Shown here piece after piece: positions 3,700 through 6,063 of a stretch of DNA of 6,063 nucleotides. The DNA is from Nanobdellota archaeon (lineage in GTDB: Archaea; Nanobdellota; Nanobdellia; Pacearchaeales; GW2011-AR1), in assembly GCA_018897135.1 (NCBI GenBank), contig JAHILJ010000058.1, positions 1 through 6,063 on the forward strand, written 5' to 3'. The notes beneath the pieces are model-generated. The model saw only the letters and a list, made by a program, of their open reading frames with translations, ran no database searches and was not told the DNA's origin. The stretch's first letter is position 1. The number at the start of each line of letters is the position of its first letter. A program made the position numbers and the translations under genes.

Positions 3700-3990
3700 A
3701 TGGCAAAAACTCAACAAGTTAATCAAAAAAAACAAGCTGGTTCTAAAGGAAGCGACAAAATTTTGGGCGTGGTTGCTCCTGCTGTTGTTCAAGAGTTGAT
3801 TGGTAGGACAGGATTTAGAGGAGAAATTACACAAGTTAAATGTCTTGTTCAAGAGGGCCGAGATAAAGGTCGTCCAATGCGAAGAAATGTTAAAGGTCCT
3901 ATAAAACTTGGAGATATTTTAATGCTTAGAGAAACAGAAATTGAGGCGCGAAGAATCAAGTCAAAAGTTTCAAAAGGAGCGTATAGTTAA
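3700..3990 (+). CDS. rps28e: Ribosomal protein S28e (eS28)
   Basis: A protein of 96 residues. From about residue 29 it matches S28e throughout: VVQELIGRTGFRGEITQVKC, then the near-diagnostic EGRDKGRPMRRNVKGPIKLGDILMLRETEIEARRIK. S28e is a small OB-fold protein of the 30S subunit near the mRNA exit channel and is specific to archaea and eukaryotes. Archaeal S28e is usually about 70 residues. This one has roughly 20 extra N-terminal residues, rich in K, Q and S (MAKTQQVNQKKQAGSKGSDK), and a short tail, SKVSKGAYS. No internal ATG offers a shorter start, so the extension is likely real. It sits 1 nt after L7Ae and directly abuts the next ORF, indicating one operon. Confidence 0.95.
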   Translation: MAKTQQVNQKKQAGSKGSDKILGVVAPAVVQELIGRTGFRGEITQVKCLVQEGRDKGRPMRRNVKGPIKLGDILMLRETEIEARRIKSKVSKGAYS

Positions 3991-4233
3991 ATGATTGAAG
4001 TTGATAGAATAAAAAGTGAAATAGAAAGAAGGGTAAAAGAAGGGGATGTGGAAATAGGGGAAATTATAAGAATACGAAATTTATCTAAGGATATTTTTAT
4101 TTCTTTAAGGGCTTGTTACGCGATGGATAAAAATTATGAAACTCAAGGAGAGAATATAATTAATGGAATTGATTTGAACGTAAAAAAATATGACTTATAT
4201 TTAAAATATCTTGGGGGAGTTTCAAATGCCTAA
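3991..4233 (+). CDS. Unrecognised 80-residue ORF inside the ribosomal operon
   Basis: The ATG follows the S28e stop with no gap, and the 3' end overlaps the L24e start by 8 nt, so the frame is fully embedded in the operon. The protein begins with a charged helix (MIEVDRIKSEIERRVKEGDV), followed by a strand-like EIGEIIRIRNLSKDIFISLR, one cysteine, and a lysine/tyrosine-rich end (KKYDLYLKYLGGVSNA). It has no signal, membrane segment or metal motif. I do not recognise the family. The common archaeal order is L7Ae, S28e, L24e, so this looks like a lineage-specific addition. Tight packing supports translation, but its role in translation is only guilt by association. Confidence 0.65.
   Translation: MIEVDRIKSEIERRVKEGDVEIGEIIRIRNLSKDIFISLRACYAMDKNYETQGENIINGIDLNVKKYDLYLKYLGGVSNA
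4216..4219 (+). promoter_or_regulatory. Shine-Dalgarno deciding the L24e start
   Basis: GGAG, within GGGGGAG at 4213-4219, lies 6 nt before the ATG at 4226. It supports that ATG rather than the in-frame TTG at 4211, which would place the site inside the coding region. Confidence 0.6.
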
Positions 4234-4402
4234 ATGTAGTTATTGTGGAAAGCAGTATGATACTCATGAAGGTCTTACATATGTTTTGAAAGATGGAACA
4301 GTTCACTATTTGTGTTCTGCAAAATGTAGAAAAAACATGCTTATGAAACGAAGAAAAGTTCGTTGGATTTCTAAAGAAAAGAAAGTTAAGGAAAAACTCT
4401 AA
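4226..4402 (+). CDS. rpl24e: Ribosomal protein L24e (eL24), zinc-ribbon type
   Basis: A protein of 58 residues with the L24e pattern: CSYCGKQYDTHEGLTYVLKDG, then TVHYLCSAKCRKNMLMKRRK and KVRW. The two cysteine pairs, CxxC at residues 4-7 and CxxxC near 30-34, form the structural zinc site. GTVHYLCSAKC corresponds to the conserved strand and second knuckle, and KVRW to the end of the core domain. L24e is a 50S subunit protein at the interface with the small subunit. Length agrees with archaeal members (about 55-70). It overlaps the preceding ORF by 8 nt and is the last gene of this operon. In many euryarchaea ndk and IF2 follow; here a T-tract and the gyrB promoter follow instead. Confidence 0.95.
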   Translation: MPKCSYCGKQYDTHEGLTYVLKDGTVHYLCSAKCRKNMLMKRRKVRWISKEKKVKEKL

Positions 4403-4410
4403 AAAAAGCT

Positions 4411-4436
4411 TATTTTTTATTTTATCGTCGATAAAA
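4411..4436 (+). terminator. T-tract with palindrome ending the ribosomal operon
   Basis: A T-rich run (4411-4423) begins 9 nt after the L24e stop, which suits archaeal termination. It runs into a perfect 8-bp inverted repeat, TTTTATCG/CGATAAAA, separated by a single T (4420-4436). The palindrome could also be a dimeric regulator site for the gyrB promoter immediately downstream. Confidence 0.5.
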
Positions 4437-4447
4437 TTGCCAAAAGC

Positions 4448-4455
4448 TTTATAAA
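4448..4455 (+). promoter_or_regulatory. TATA box of gyrB
   Basis: TTTATAAA is a near-consensus archaeal TATA box. Initiation about 26 nt on falls near 4477 and leaves a leader of roughly 43 nt with no Shine-Dalgarno. GTAGA/TCTAC (4477-4481 and 4489-4493) would form a hairpin at the very 5' end of that leader. Weaker AT-rich candidates occur at 4469-4476 and 4496-4503. Confidence 0.55.
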
Positions 4456-4519
4456 TCAAATTGATTTCTCTATAATGTAGATAGATTTTCTACTCATAAA
4501 ATTCGAATAATTTAACAAA

Positions 4520-6063
4520 ATGTCAGAATATAAAGCAGATTCAATTAAGGTTTTGGAAGGTCTTGAAGGTGTTAGAAAAAGGCCAGCAATGTATATTGGT
4601 TCAACAGGTAAAGATGGTTTGCACCACTTGGTTTACGAGGTTGTAGATAATTCTGTTGATGAAGCTCTGGGTGGTTTTTGTAAAAAAATATTAGTTTCTA
4701 TAAATAAAGACGGTTCTGTTAGTGTTGAAGACGATGGTCGTGGGATTCCTGTTGATAAACATTCTAAGTTTGGGGTTTCTGCAGCAGAAGTTGCAATGAC
4801 AAAATTGCACGCTGGAGGGAAATTTGACAAAGATTCATATGTAATTTCTGGAGGACTTCATGGTGTTGGCGTTTCATGTGTAAATGCCCTTTCGAAAAAA
4901 TTAATTTTAGAAATAAAAAGAAATGGGAAAATTTATTTTCAAGAGTATTCTCGTGGGAATCCTAAAACAAAATTAAAAGTTATTGGAAAATGCAAATCAG
5001 AAGAAACAGGAACAAAAATAATTTTTTGGCCTGATGATGAAATTTTTTCAACTGTTATTTTCGATTACAAAATTTTAGAAACTCGTTTTAGAGAACTCTC
5101 TTTTTTAAATGCAGGATTAAAAATTGTTTTAGAAGATTTGACTAAAGATAAAAAGATTGATTTTTTTGCTTCAGGTGGTTTAATGGAATTTGTAAAGTGG
5201 TTAAATAAAAACAAAGAAGTTTTGCATAAGTCGATTTATTTTAAAAGAGAAATTGAAGGAACTGTCATGGAAGTTTGTATACAATATAATACAAGTTATC
5301 AAGAAAATATTTTTGGTTTTGTTAATACCATTAATACTGTTGAGGGCGGGACGCACATATCTGGATTTAAAACAGCTTTGACGAGGGTAATAAATGATTA
5401 TGCAAAGAAAAAAGGACTTTTGAAAAATGAGTCTTTAACAGGTGATGATGTTCGAGAAGGTTTAATGGTTGTGCTTAGTTTAAAATTAGCTAACCCGCAA
5501 TTTGAAGGTCAGACAAAAACCAAATTAGGAAATTCTGAAATAAAAGGTTTTGTTGATTCGCTTGTTACAACTGCATTGTCTGAATTTTTTGAAGAAAATC
5601 CTGCAATTGCAAAAAAGATTACTTCTAAATCACTTGATTCTGCAAAAGCTCGTTTAGCTGCTAAAAAAGCAAAAGATTTGGTTCGCAGAAAAAATGCTTT
5701 TACATTAGGTGGCTTGCCTGGGAAGCTTGCAGATTGCTCGAGAAAAAAATCAGATGACACTGAATTGTATTTGGTCGAAGGAGAAAGTGCAGGTGGATGT
5801 TTTTCTGGAGATACGAAAGTTGCTTTGGCAGATGGTAGAAAATTATCTTTTAAAGAATTGGTTGAAGAAAATAAAAAAGGAAAAGAAAATTTTTGTTATA
5901 CAATAAAAAATAATAAAAGTGTTGGAATAGAGAAAATAAAAAATCCAAGAATTACTAAAAAAAATACTGAAGTAATTAAAGTTATATTAGATAATAATGA
6001 AGAAGTTATTTGTACCCCTAACCATAAATTTATGTTAAGAAATGGCAATTACAAAGACGCAAA
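4520..6063 (+). CDS. gyrB: DNA gyrase subunit B, N-terminal part, interrupted by an intein (runs off the window)
   Basis: GyrB is the ATPase subunit of the gyrase that introduces negative supercoils. The frame is open from the ATG at 4520 to the right edge (514 codons). Residues 1-426 are GyrB. The GHKL ATPase motifs are YEVVDNSVDEAL (catalytic Glu about 40), DDGRGIP (about 71-77), HAGGKF (98-102) and SGGLHGVGVSCVNALS (110-125). The transducer domain carries the QTKTKLGN switch-lysine loop (331-338). The Toprim domain begins at LYLVEGESAGG (416-426), where E420 is the expected metal-binding glutamate. The N-terminus SIKVLEGLEGVRKRPAMYIG is canonical, so the start is secure. Gyrase in archaea is of bacterial ancestry; gyrA is not in view. 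After G426 the sequence becomes intein. The host Toprim remainder should resume after it, near SAKQ in other GyrBs. Confidence 0.96.
   Translation, partial: MSEYKADSIKVLEGLEGVRKRPAMYIGSTGKDGLHHLVYEVVDNSVDEALGGFCKKILVSINKDGSVSVEDDGRGIPVDKHSKFGVSAAEVAMTKLHAGGKFDKDSYVISGGLHGVGVSCVNALSKKLILEIKRNGKIYFQEYSRGNPKTKLKVIGKCKSEETGTKIIFWPDDEIFSTVIFDYKILETRFRELSFLNAGLKIVLEDLTKDKKIDFFASGGLMEFVKWLNKNKEVLHKSIYFKREIEGTVMEVCIQYNTSYQENIFGFVNTINTVEGGTHISGFKTALTRVINDYAKKKGLLKNESLTGDDVREGLMVVLSLKLANPQFEGQTKTKLGNSEIKGFVDSLVTTALSEFFEENPAIAKKITSKSLDSAKARLAAKKAKDLVRRKNAFTLGGLPGKLADCSRKKSDDTELYLVEGESAGGCFSGDTKVALADGRKLSFKELVEENKKGKENFCYTIKNNKSVGIEKIKNPRITKKNTEVIKVILDNNEEVICTPNHKFMLRNGNYKDA
5798..6063 (+). mobile_element. 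GyrB intein, N-terminal splicing region (incomplete)
   Basis: Directly after VEGESAGG the GyrB similarity stops and an intein begins at Cys427 of the precursor. Its first 88 residues show block A (CFSGDTKVALADGRKL, with the nucleophilic Cys1) and block B (EVICTPNHKFML, with the TxxH motif at intein residues 73 and 76). It closely resembles the Synechocystis GyrB intein as I remember it, sharing CFSGDT, VAL, DGR, NFCYTI, EKI, VIKV, LDN, CTP and HKFMLR. The insertion point, between DSAGG and the following Ser in the Toprim motif, is also the same. The window ends before any homing endonuclease or the C-terminal blocks F and G. Whether it is full-length or a mini-intein cannot be seen. Confidence 0.93.

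Noticed and set aside
3345..3852. Minus-strand frames and a second plus frame overlapping L7Ae and S28e
   Set aside because: They are shadows of two well-recognised ribosomal protein genes.
4211..4225. TTG at 4211 as the L24e start
   Set aside because: The purine-rich GGGGGAG is correctly placed as a ribosome site for the ATG at 4226, where homologues begin (MPKCSYCG).
4160..4459. Minus-strand frame of 99 codons opposite L24e
   Set aside because: It overlaps L24e, the terminator and the gyrB TATA box, and has no recognisable features.
4633..5906. Small frames on both strands within gyrB
   Set aside because: The single plus frame from 4520 carries all GyrB and intein motifs without interruption; the others are shadows.

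Overview
The window reads as a fragment of an AT-rich archaeal genome, most likely from a reduced DPANN-type lineage (Pacearchaeota/Woesearchaeota-like). The archaeal assignment rests on a KEOPS-type Kae1, an adjacent L7Ae / S28e / L24e ribosomal cluster, and TATA-like boxes about 26 nt upstream of several start codons, which implies mostly leaderless transcripts. The lineage is inferred from gene content and style only; no search was possible.

Layout. Positions 1-143 hold the C-terminal half of a DUF167/YggU protein. Positions 265-964 hold an overlapping pair: a small HExxH putative metallopeptidase and a DUF192 protein. Positions 1003-1191 encode a 62-residue protein with a strong Shine-Dalgarno and a lysine-repeat tail. 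Positions 1192-1631 have no convincing gene but contain several hairpins and degenerate repeats. kae1 (1632-2849) follows and converges, with 2 nt between stop codons, on an unrecognised minus-strand gene (2852-3253). A divergent promoter region then leads into the ribosomal run: a 15-codon leader ORF, L7Ae, S28e, an unrecognised 80-residue ORF, and L24e. The window closes with the start of gyrB (from 4520, open at the right edge), interrupted at codon 427 by the beginning of an intein.

How the genes relate. Kae1 makes the t6A37 tRNA modification, and the L7Ae cluster supplies ribosomal proteins (L7Ae also serves C/D and H/ACA RNPs), so the middle of the window is translation-related. GyrB is a bacterial-type topoisomerase subunit found in some archaea, here carrying an intein whose first 88 residues closely resemble the Synechocystis GyrB intein as I remember it.

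Most interesting signal. kae1 is about 80 residues longer than a normal archaeal Kae1, and the excess falls in two in-frame blocks (about 2268-2426 and 2682-2780) that leave every conserved motif intact. The first block contains a 22-nt hairpin whose reverse complement matches a hairpin in the upstream intergenic region, and all four differing bases fall in two compensated base pairs. The blocks also share short words with each other and with the intergenic region. This looks like a small palindromic repeat family that inserts both between genes and, in frame, inside an essential gene, comparable to the Rickettsia palindromic elements but in an archaeon.
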